A DNA stretch of 6,145 bases. Origin: Clostridia bacterium (GTDB lineage: Bacteria > Bacillota > DSM-521 > Neomoorellales > Neomoorellaceae). The position numbers and the translations under genes are program-made. The stretch is from the NCBI GenBank assembly GCA_030445875.1, contig JASUSX010000130.1, positions 1 through 6,145 of the forward strand. Reading direction: 5' to 3'. The notes below the pieces were generated by a model that searched no databases, was not told where the DNA came from, and saw only the letters and a list, made by a program, of their open reading frames with translations. Below are positions 1 to 5,455 of the stretch, piece by piece; the first letter of the stretch is position 1, and each line of letters starts with the position of its first letter.

Positions 1-460
1 AGAGGGTGAAGCGGGGATTGCAGTTACCTGGCGGCGCCTGTACCTGCCGGGCCGCCGGTGGGTTTTCTGGCGGCCGCGGGTAATCAGTGCCGGTATTGGC
101 TGCCGCCGCGGCGTAGCCTGCGCTACCATCCTTGCTGCCCTGGGACTGGCCCTGCGGGAAGCCGGCCTCAGCCGCCAGAGTCTGTCCAACCTGGCCAGCA
201 TCGATTTCAAGGGTCAGGAGCCGGGGCTGCGGGGGGCGGCCAGCCGCCTGGGCCTGCCGCTCCTGACCTTTACCCCGGCGGAACTGGCAGCCTGCCTGGA
301 ACGCCACCCTCATTTACAACGTTCACCCAGGGTCGCTAGCTTTATCGGTATTCCTGGCGTTTGCGAACCGGCGGCCATGCTGGCCGCGGGAGAGGGGGAA
401 TTACTATGGCCCAAAAGGAGTTATCAGGGGGTGACCGTAGCCCTGGCCCTGGCGCTATAA
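1..460 (+). CDS. cbiG: Cobalt-precorrin-5A hydrolase CbiG, 3' part only
   Basis: CbiG opens the delta-lactone ring of cobalt-precorrin-5A and releases the extruded two-carbon unit as acetaldehyde in anaerobic B12 synthesis. The gene enters from the left edge, with its first complete codon at base 2, and stops at TAA 458-460; about 152 codons are present. The visible part is the conserved C-terminal domain. It starts with the GIGCRRG motif (bases 92-112), followed by a LASIDFKGQEPGL segment and near the end by GIPGVCEPAAMLAAGEGELL and WPKRSYQGVTVALA, all typical of CbiG C-termini. The N-terminal and central domains lie upstream of the window. The last 55 nt overlap the start of cbiH in another frame, which suggests translational coupling. 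The family assignment rests on recognised motifs and is supported by the neighbouring pathway genes. Confidence 0.93.
   Translation, partial: EGEAGIAVTWRRLYLPGRRWVFWRPRVISAGIGCRRGVACATILAALGLALREAGLSRQSLSNLASIDFKGQEPGLRGAASRLGLPLLTFTPAELAACLERHPHLQRSPRVASFIGIPGVCEPAAMLAAGEGELLWPKRSYQGVTVALALAL
391..400 (+). promoter_or_regulatory. Ribosome binding site of cbiH, inside cbiG
   Basis: The purine run AGAGGGGGAA lies 7 nt (counted from the last G of AGGGGG) before ATG 406 and inside the cbiG reading frame. It decides the cbiH start: an upstream in-frame TTG at 361 has no comparable site and would add 15 residues with no resemblance to the family. Confidence 0.7.
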
Positions 461-1185
461 CCGTGGTGGGCCTGGGACCGGGCGCGGAGGCGGAAATGAC
501 AGCCCGGGCGCGGCAGGCCCTGGCCGAGGCGGAGGTTATAGTAGGCTATCGAACTTATATAGACTTAATAGCTTCCCTGACAGCCGGGCGGGAAGTGGTG
601 GTCAACGGTATGACGGGAGAGGTAGCCCGGTGCCGAGAAGCAGTCGCCCGGGCGGTGGCCGGGGCGCGGGTAGCCGTTATTTCCAGCGGGGATCCCGGGG
701 TTTATGGCATGGCTGGCCTGATCCTGGAGATCCTGGCCGAAAACCCCCGCGGGGCGGAAGTGCCGGTGACTATAATCCCCGGGGTAACGGCAGCTACGTC
801 TGCGGCTGCCTCCCTGGGAGCGCCCCTGATGCATGACTTTGCTGTTATCAGCTTGAGCGATCGTTTGACCCCCTGGGAGGTCATAGCCAGGCGCCTTGAG
901 CTGGCTGCGGCCGCCGACTTTGTCCTCGTCCTCTACAACCCCCGCAGCCATGGCCGGCCTGACCACCTGCGTCGAGCCCGGGATATTATCCTCCGGTACC
1001 GCCAGCCCGCGACCCCGGTGGGAGTAGTTCGCAACGCCGGCCGGGTAGGGGAGGAGACCTGGATCCGGGACCTGGCGACTCTTCTGGAGCTCCCGGTGGA
1101 CATGGTCAGCACAGTTATCATCGGTAACAGCCAGACCAGGGTCCTGAACGGCTACCTGGTCACACCCCGGGGGTACCGCCTTTGA
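406..1185 (+). CDS. cbiH (cobJ): Cobalt-precorrin-3B C17-methyltransferase (CbiH/CobJ)
   Basis: This SAM-dependent methyltransferase methylates C17 of cobalt-precorrin-3 and drives ring contraction to cobalt-precorrin-4. The 259-residue protein has the tetrapyrrole (class III) methylase fold: ITVVGLGPG at residues 18-26 forms the first strand and glycine loop, SSGDPGVYGMAG at 93-104 is the SAM-binding GDP region, IIPGVTAATSAAASLGAPL at 123-141 follows, and LYNPRSHGRPDHL at 176-188 is the CobJ/CbiH signature. Length fits the family. I chose ATG 406 because of the ribosome binding site just before it. The first 17 residues are Gly/Pro/Ser-rich, lie outside the fold and coincide with the cbiG overlap; a shorter protein starting at GTG 463 would lose part of the first strand. 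The stop TGA 1183-1185 overlaps the cbiJ start. CbiG and CbiX nearby favour the anaerobic (CbiH) rather than the aerobic (CobJ) reaction; that is inference from context. Confidence 0.94.
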   Translation: MAQKELSGGDRSPGPGAITVVGLGPGAEAEMTARARQALAEAEVIVGYRTYIDLIASLTAGREVVVNGMTGEVARCREAVARAVAGARVAVISSGDPGVYGMAGLILEILAENPRGAEVPVTIIPGVTAATSAAASLGAPLMHDFAVISLSDRLTPWEVIARRLELAAAADFVLVLYNPRSHGRPDHLRRARDIILRYRQPATPVGVVRNAGRVGEETWIRDLATLLELPVDMVSTVIIGNSQTRVLNGYLVTPRGYRL

Positions 1186-1988
1186 TTCTGGTCCTGGCCG
1201 GAACGGCCGATGCCAGGGAGATTATTCGCGCTCTAAAAAAAGCGGGGTACCGGGTGGCAGCCAGTACTATTTCGGCCTATGGGGCCCGGCTGGCCGGGGA
1301 AGCCGGCGCGGATAAGATCCATGAGGGTCCGCTGGGGGGTGAAGGCCTGGGCCTCCTGCTCAGGGAACTGGATATTCAGGCCGTCGTGGATGCCACCCAT
1401 CCCTTTGCCAGGGAGATTACCAGGATTGCGGCCCAGGTCTGCCAAGAGAAGGGTTTGCCCTACTTCCGTTATCAGCGCCCGGCAGTACAACTACCCGGGC
1501 ACCCGGACTTACTGCTGGCAGCCGATTTTAAGGCAGCGGCGCGCCTGGCGTCCCGGGGGCAAGTAATCTTCTTGACTATTGGCACCCGCCACCTGGAGGT
1601 TTTTACCGCCTCCCCCCACCTGGCCGGTAGGAGGCTGGTAGCCAGGGTCTTGCCGGAGGAGGCTTCCCTCGCCCGCTGCCGCCAGCTGGGCTTCCTGCCC
1701 CGGGACATTGTAGCCCTCCAGGGTCCCTGCAGTTATGAATTAAACCAGGCCCTTTATCGACAGTTCCAGGCGGAAGTGGTGGTTACCAAAGATAGCGGGA
1801 GCACCGGCGGGGTGACCGCCAAGGTCCAGGCCGCCCTGGACCTGGGGCTAACGGTAGTCGTAATCCGCCGCCCGCCGGAGCCTGACAGTTTACCGTTGGG
1901 GAGAATTCTGGAATTATTAAGGGAGGACGACAATGGCTACGGGTATTATTTTACTGGGCCACGGCAGCCGCATACCGGAGGCCAATGA
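1182..1988 (+). CDS. cbiJ (cobK): Cobalt-precorrin-6A reductase (CbiJ/CobK)
   Basis: The enzyme reduces the macrocycle of cobalt-precorrin-6A to cobalt-precorrin-6B with a nicotinamide cofactor. The 268-residue protein shows the family's landmarks in order: MILVLAGTADAR at 1-12 (N-terminal Rossmann-type half), VVDATHPFA at 68-76, LTIGTRHLE at 131-139, ALQGPCSYELN at 178-188 and the C-terminal TKDSGSTGG at 202-210, then VVVIRRP at 225-231. The start is TTG 1182, sharing TTGA with the cbiH stop; a G5 run at 1169-1173 is a weak ribosome binding site, so reinitiation after cbiH is likely. The last 56 nt overlap cbiX and encode an aromatic, Gly-rich tail (residues 251-268) past the conserved domain. 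The length is slightly above the roughly 250 residues usual for the family, and the tail accounts for this. Cofactor preference cannot be read from the sequence. Confidence 0.93.
   Translation: MILVLAGTADAREIIRALKKAGYRVAASTISAYGARLAGEAGADKIHEGPLGGEGLGLLLRELDIQAVVDATHPFAREITRIAAQVCQEKGLPYFRYQRPAVQLPGHPDLLLAADFKAAARLASRGQVIFLTIGTRHLEVFTASPHLAGRRLVARVLPEEASLARCRQLGFLPRDIVALQGPCSYELNQALYRQFQAEVVVTKDSGSTGGVTAKVQAALDLGLTVVVIRRPPEPDSLPLGRILELLREDDNGYGYYFTGPRQPHTGGQ
1919..1927 (+). promoter_or_regulatory. Ribosome binding site of cbiX, inside cbiJ
   Basis: AAGGGAGGA is close to the ideal anti-16S sequence and lies 5 nt before ATG 1933, all within the 3' end of cbiJ. It fixes the cbiX start and suggests cbiX is translated strongly in its own right rather than only by reinitiation. 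Confidence 0.75.
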
Positions 1989-2316
1989 GCACCTGAAGGG
2001 ACTGGCGGCCCAGGTACGGGAGTTACTGGGGGGGATCCGGGTAGAACCGTGCTACATGATGCGTACCCACCCGGACCTGATGGAGGGGATAACCATGCTG
2101 GCCGCCGAAGGCTGGCAGAAGATTATTGTCGTACCCATGTTCTTTTGCAATGGCCTCCATGTCCAGCGGGATATCCCCGAGCAGCTGGAGGCAGCCAGGC
2201 AGCGTTTCCCCGACCTGGAATTGATTTATGGTACCAACCTGGGTGCTGACCGCAGGATAGCGGAGGTTATTGTAGAACGTATCCGGGAGGTGGCCGCAGG
2301 TGTCCTTTATACATGA
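1933..2316 (+). CDS. cbiX: Sirohydrochlorin cobaltochelatase, short single-domain CbiX
   Basis: CbiX inserts Co(II) into sirohydrochlorin, the committing step of the anaerobic B12 route. The 127-residue protein begins with the chelatase signature IILLGHGSR (residues 5-13). His10 and His76 (in FFCNGLHVQRDIP, 71-83) correspond to the two metal-binding histidines of the family. RTHPDLMEGI at 44-53 and KIIVVPMFF at 63-71 match the class II chelatase fold. It is about half the length of the two-domain CbiX common in bacteria and matches the small CbiX-S form best known from archaea, which is thought to act as a homodimer. There is no His-rich stretch or iron-sulphur Cys motif at the C-terminus. 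ATG 1933 follows a strong ribosome binding site. It overlaps cbiJ by 56 nt and cbiC by 17 nt. Small chelatases of this group can also handle Ni or Fe; cobalt is inferred from the operon. Confidence 0.88.
   Translation: MATGIILLGHGSRIPEANEHLKGLAAQVRELLGGIRVEPCYMMRTHPDLMEGITMLAAEGWQKIIVVPMFFCNGLHVQRDIPEQLEAARQRFPDLELIYGTNLGADRRIAEVIVERIREVAAGVLYT
2285..2290 (+). promoter_or_regulatory. Ribosome binding site of cbiC, inside cbiX
   Basis: GGGAGG lies 9 nt before GTG 2300 and within the last codons of cbiX. It supports the GTG start, after which the protein reads MSFIHDPLAIEAYS, a normal CbiC beginning. Confidence 0.65.
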
Positions 2317-2938
2317 TCCCCTGGCTATAGAAGCCTACAGCCGGGAGATAATAGCTGCCCGGCTGGACACTTCCGGCCTGGGGAGCGGCGAAAGGGCTAT
2401 TGTAACCCGTATTATCCACGCTACGGGCGACCTGGAATACGCCCGGCTGGTGCGCATCCACCCCCGGCTGGTACAGGTAGCCACCGCCGCCCTGCGCCAG
2501 GGAGTAGATATTATTACGGACATTGAAATGGTGCGCCAGGGGATCAGCAGGCCTTTGCTGGCCCGGGGTGGCGGTAAGGTGATCTGCGCTATCCATGAGG
2601 ACGCGGTCGTCAAAGAAGCTGCCGCCCAGGGGGTGACCAGGGCGATGGTGGCCATGGAATACCTGGCTTCCCGGATGGCGGGGGCTTTAGTGGCTATTGG
2701 CAATGCCCCCACGGCTCTTTTCCGTCTGCTGGAGCTGGTAGCAGCCGGCCAGGCGGCGCCGGTAGCCATCATCGGCACCCCCGTTGGTTTCGTAGGGGCG
2801 GCGGAAGCCAAGGCGGCCCTGGAAGCAGCGAGCATACCCTTTGTTACCGTCCGGGGGACCAGGGGCGGGAGCACAATTGCCGTAGCGGCTGTCAACGCCC
2901 TGTTACATCTGGCCTGGGATGGGGGGGGAGAGGGTTGA
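2300..2938 (+). CDS. cbiC: Cobalt-precorrin-8 methylmutase CbiC
   Basis: CbiC moves the methyl group from C11 to C12 of cobalt-precorrin-8, giving cobyrinic acid. The 212-residue protein has the normal family length. The segment RIIHATGDLEYA (37-48) carries the conserved His40 that corresponds to the catalytic histidine of the CobH/CbiC family. Further conserved blocks are DIEMVRQGI (74-82), IGNAPTALF (133-141), GTPVGFVGAAEAK (159-171) and RGTRGGSTIAVAAVNALL (185-202). It starts at GTG 2300 within the end of cbiX and ends at TGA 2936-2938, whose last base is the first base of the cbiP ATG. The final residues are Gly-rich because the gene ends in a G8 run that also serves as part of the cbiP ribosome binding site. 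Confidence 0.95.
   Translation: MSFIHDPLAIEAYSREIIAARLDTSGLGSGERAIVTRIIHATGDLEYARLVRIHPRLVQVATAALRQGVDIITDIEMVRQGISRPLLARGGGKVICAIHEDAVVKEAAAQGVTRAMVAMEYLASRMAGALVAIGNAPTALFRLLELVAAGQAAPVAIIGTPVGFVGAAEAKAALEAASIPFVTVRGTRGGSTIAVAAVNALLHLAWDGGGEG
2921..2934 (+). promoter_or_regulatory. Purine tract with G8 run: cbiP ribosome binding site
   Basis: The tract is eight G followed by AGAGGG. GGAG at 2927-2930 lies 7 nt before ATG 2938. It overlaps the last codons of cbiC. An in-frame TTG at 2935 directly precedes the ATG; I preferred ATG because of spacing and codon strength, but the TTG would give the same TTGA overlap seen at cbiH/cbiJ. Confidence 0.6.
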
Positions 2939-4491
2939 TGGCGCAGGCCATTATGCTCCAGGGAACCAGCTCCAACGTTGGCAAGAGCATCCTGGGAGCT
3001 GCCCTGTGCCGCATCTTTTCCCGGGCTGGTTACCGGGTAGCCCCCTTCAAATCCCAGAATATGGCCCTGAATTCCGGTGCCACCCCGGATGGCGGTGAGA
3101 TTGGGCGAGCCCAGCTGCTCCAGGCTTATGCTGCCCGGGTAGAGCCGCGGGTGGAAATGAACCCGGTGCTGCTGAAACCTACGGCCCCTGCCTGCTCCCA
3201 GGTAGTCCTCCTGGGCCGGCCCCTGGGCAACCTGGGAGCCAGGGAATACCACGGCCATTATAACCAGGATCTCTGGCCCCATGTTGAGGCCGCTTACGCC
3301 GCCCTGGCGCGGGAATTTGAGGTAATCGTTATTGAGGGGGCGGGCAGCCCGGCCGAGGTCAACCTTAAGGCCGGGGAAATAGCCAATATGCGGGTGGCCA
3401 AAATGGCCAGGGCACCGGTTCTCCTGGTGGCGGATATTGACCGCGGGGGAGCCCTGGCAGCCATTGTAGGCACCCTGGAACTCCTGGAGCCCGAGGAGAG
3501 GGAAATGGTAGCCGGGCTGGTCATTAATAAATTCCGGGGCGACCTGGATTTGTTACAACCAGCCCTTGATTTCCTGGTGAAGAAAACTGGCAAACCGGTA
3601 GTGGGGGTTATCCCTTTCCTCGCCCATGGCTTACCGGAAGAGGACTCCGTTGTCCTGGAGCAGGCATCCGCCCGCTCCACGGGTAAAGACGAGTTGGAGA
3701 TAGATGTCATTAAGCTCCCTTGCATCGCCAACTTTACGGACTTTGATGCCCTGGAACGGGAAGAGGGGGTTAATTTACGCTACATAGAGGATCAAGCGGC
3801 CCTGGGTCAGCCGGACCTTATTATCCTGCCAGGAAGCAAGAATACCATTGGCGACCTGCTCTGGCTACGGCAGCGGGGGCTGGCAGCGGCCCTGCAGGAA
3901 CTGGTGGTCAGGGGTACGCCGGTGGTCGGCATTTGCGGTGGTTATCAGATGCTGGGGCGCGAAATTAGCGACCCCGGACATGTTGAGACTGAACAGGAGA
4001 GGATCGATGGACTGAGCCTGCTCCCATTGCGGACGGTCTTTCGATCCTCGAAAGCTACCAACGTAGTGCGCGGACTGGTAACGGGAACAGGACCCTGCCT
4101 GGGGCCTTTACAGGGTCTGGAGGTAGAGGGCTACGAGATCCACATGGGGGAGAGCTACCTGGAGGGTGGCCAGGCGGCCTTCCAGATTACCCGGCGCGGG
4201 GAACAAAGGGTAACCATCGCTGATGGATGTGTAAGCCCTGACGGACTGGTCTGGGGAACCTATATCCACGGCATCTGGGATAATGACCCCCTGCGCCACC
4301 AGATGCTGGCCTTCCTGCGGGCCAGGCGCGGCCTGCCGGTCATGGAGAGCGGCCTTCAATTTGCCGCTGACCTGGAGCGTCGTTTGGAGACCCTGGCCAG
4401 GGTGGTGGCCAGGCATCTGGATTTAGGGCGACTGCAGGCGATCATGGGCCTGGAGCGGTCCCTGGCAGGTGACGGTTTTGGGGTCGCCTAG
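2938..4491 (+). CDS. cbiP (cobQ): Cobyric acid synthase CbiP (glutamine-hydrolysing)
   Basis: CbiP amidates side chains b, d, e and g of adenosylcobyrinic acid a,c-diamide, using glutamine and ATP, to make cobyric acid. The 517-residue protein has the family's usual length and two domains. The N-terminal dethiobiotin-synthetase-like ATPase has the loop QGTSSNVGKS (8-17), then FKSQNMALNSGATPDGGEIG (37-56), MNPVLLKPT (74-82), EGAGSPAEVNL (133-143) and DIDRGGALAAIVGTLELL (166-183). The C-terminal class I glutamine amidotransferase domain has LPGSKNTIGDL (297-307), the nucleophile Cys333 in GICGGYQMLG (331-340) and His444 in WGTYIHGIWDN (439-449). Catalytic residues therefore look intact. The similar enzyme CbiA is ruled out by the QNMALNS segment and length. 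The cbiP ATG shares one base with the cbiC stop, and its 3' end overlaps cbiB by up to 23 nt. Confidence 0.96.
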   Translation: MAQAIMLQGTSSNVGKSILGAALCRIFSRAGYRVAPFKSQNMALNSGATPDGGEIGRAQLLQAYAARVEPRVEMNPVLLKPTAPACSQVVLLGRPLGNLGAREYHGHYNQDLWPHVEAAYAALAREFEVIVIEGAGSPAEVNLKAGEIANMRVAKMARAPVLLVADIDRGGALAAIVGTLELLEPEEREMVAGLVINKFRGDLDLLQPALDFLVKKTGKPVVGVIPFLAHGLPEEDSVVLEQASARSTGKDELEIDVIKLPCIANFTDFDALEREEGVNLRYIEDQAALGQPDLIILPGSKNTIGDLLWLRQRGLAAALQELVVRGTPVVGICGGYQMLGREISDPGHVETEQERIDGLSLLPLRTVFRSSKATNVVRGLVTGTGPCLGPLQGLEVEGYEIHMGESYLEGGQAAFQITRRGEQRVTIADGCVSPDGLVWGTYIHGIWDNDPLRHQMLAFLRARRGLPVMESGLQFAADLERRLETLARVVARHLDLGRLQAIMGLERSLAGDGFGVA

Positions 4492-5443
4492 CGTTACCTT
4501 GCTGCTCCTGGCCCTGGTACTGGACTTGATGATTGGCGATCCCCCCTGGCTCCTGCATCCCACCCAGGTAATGGGGGCCGGCATTGGGAGGTTAGAAAGG
4601 CTTTTTTGGCGGTCGGGGGCTTCCCCCGGCTGCCTGGTAGCCAGCGGAGTACTGGTGGTGCTAGTTATCGTTGGGTCCACCTGGATCGTTACCCGGGCCC
4701 TACTTGAGTTAGCCGGCCGGGCCAACTACTGGTGCGAGGTATTGCTGGGGGGGTGGCTCCTGGCCACCACTATTGCCCCCCGGGGCCTGGCTACGGCGGC
4801 CTTGGGGATCAGGCGTTCCCTGGTGGCTGGGGATTTAGTGCAGGCCCGGCGGCAGGTCGGTTATATCGTCGGCCGGGATACGGCCTGCCTTTCCGGGGGA
4901 GAGGTGGTAAGGGCTACGGTGGAAACGGTGGCTGAAAATACCGGCGATGGGGTGATCGCCCCCCTGTTCTATTTCTTCCTGGGCGGGGTGCCGTTGGCCA
5001 TGGCCTACCGCGCCATTAACACCCTGGACTCCATGCTGGGTTATAAAAACCCCCGTTATCTCTTCTTTGGCCGGGCAGCGGCCCGCTTGGACGACCTGGC
5101 CAATTACCTGCCGGCCCGGCTAACGGGAATGGCTATCTGCATAGCAGCCTCTCTCACCGGACATGGCCACCGGGCCCTGACCATAATGTTCCGCGATGGC
5201 CGCCGGCATCCCAGCCCTAATAGCGGTTTCCCGGAAGCTGCTGTGGCCGGGGCCTTGGGAGTACAGCTCGGTGGCCTCAATTACTACCAGGGGAGACCAT
5301 CCTGGCGCCCTCTGATTGGGGAGGCCCGCCAGGCCTTAAAACCAGAACACATCGGGCAAACCGTTAGTCTTATGGCAGTAGCGACGGTAATAGTGGCCCT
5401 GGCCGGGGGGTTAATCCTGGGCTGCCAGGGCAAGTGGTATTAA
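4469..5443 (+). CDS. cbiB (cobD): Adenosylcobinamide-phosphate synthase CbiB, membrane protein
   Basis: CbiB joins (R)-1-amino-2-propanol O-phosphate (or the free aminoalcohol) to the f-propionate of adenosylcobyric acid in the cytoplasmic membrane. The 324-residue protein has the hallmark LDLMIGDPPWLLHPTQVMG (18-36) after the first hydrophobic segment, then VGRDTACL (134-141), VETVAENTGDGVIAPLFYFF (151-170), AYRAINTLDSMLGYKNPRY (179-197), ARLDDLANYLPARLTG (205-220) and HPSPNSGFPEAAVAGALG (247-264). Probable membrane segments are about 8-22, 57-79, 160-180, 217-230 and 298-318. The start is uncertain: GTG 4469 follows a GGAGCGG at 4452-4458, while an in-frame TTG at 4478 follows AGGTGA at 4467-4472; they differ by three residues. 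Both overlap the cbiP end. The name cobD is used for this gene in aerobic-pathway organisms but for another enzyme in Salmonella. Confidence 0.95.
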   Translation: MTVLGSPSVTLLLLALVLDLMIGDPPWLLHPTQVMGAGIGRLERLFWRSGASPGCLVASGVLVVLVIVGSTWIVTRALLELAGRANYWCEVLLGGWLLATTIAPRGLATAALGIRRSLVAGDLVQARRQVGYIVGRDTACLSGGEVVRATVETVAENTGDGVIAPLFYFFLGGVPLAMAYRAINTLDSMLGYKNPRYLFFGRAAARLDDLANYLPARLTGMAICIAASLTGHGHRALTIMFRDGRRHPSPNSGFPEAAVAGALGVQLGGLNYYQGRPSWRPLIGEARQALKPEHIGQTVSLMAVATVIVALAGGLILGCQGKWY

Positions 5444-5449
5444 GGGGGA
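5442..5449 (+). promoter_or_regulatory. Ribosome binding site of cbiA
   Basis: AAGGGGGA starts within the cbiB stop codon and lies 6 nt before ATG 5456. An in-frame TTG at 5450 is too close to this site to be used, so the ATG is the likely start. This 12-nt interval is the only non-coding stretch of the window. Confidence 0.7.
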
Positions 5450-5455
5450 TTGAGT

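Noticed and set aside
58..339. A 93-codon + strand frame rich in Pro and Gly
   Set aside because: It is the shifted frame of the cbiG C-terminal domain, which carries clear conserved motifs in frame 2.
361..405. Longer cbiH start at TTG 361
   Set aside because: It has no good ribosome binding site, would lengthen the overlap with cbiG to 100 nt and adds residues unlike the family; ATG 406 has a strong site.
1235..1241. A7 run in cbiJ as a slippage or frameshift site
   Set aside because: The reading frame continues normally as Ala-Leu-Lys-Lys-Ala, and nothing downstream in another frame would benefit from slippage.
2335..3282. A 315-codon open frame on the minus strand opposite cbiC and cbiP
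   Set aside because: It lies wholly opposite two well-supported genes, has low-complexity Ala/Ser/Arg-rich content and no recognisable domain. Long antisense frames are common in GC-rich coding DNA.
5441..5455. Regulatory element or terminator between cbiB and cbiA
   Set aside because: The gap is 12 nt and filled by the cbiA ribosome binding site; there is no hairpin or T-run.
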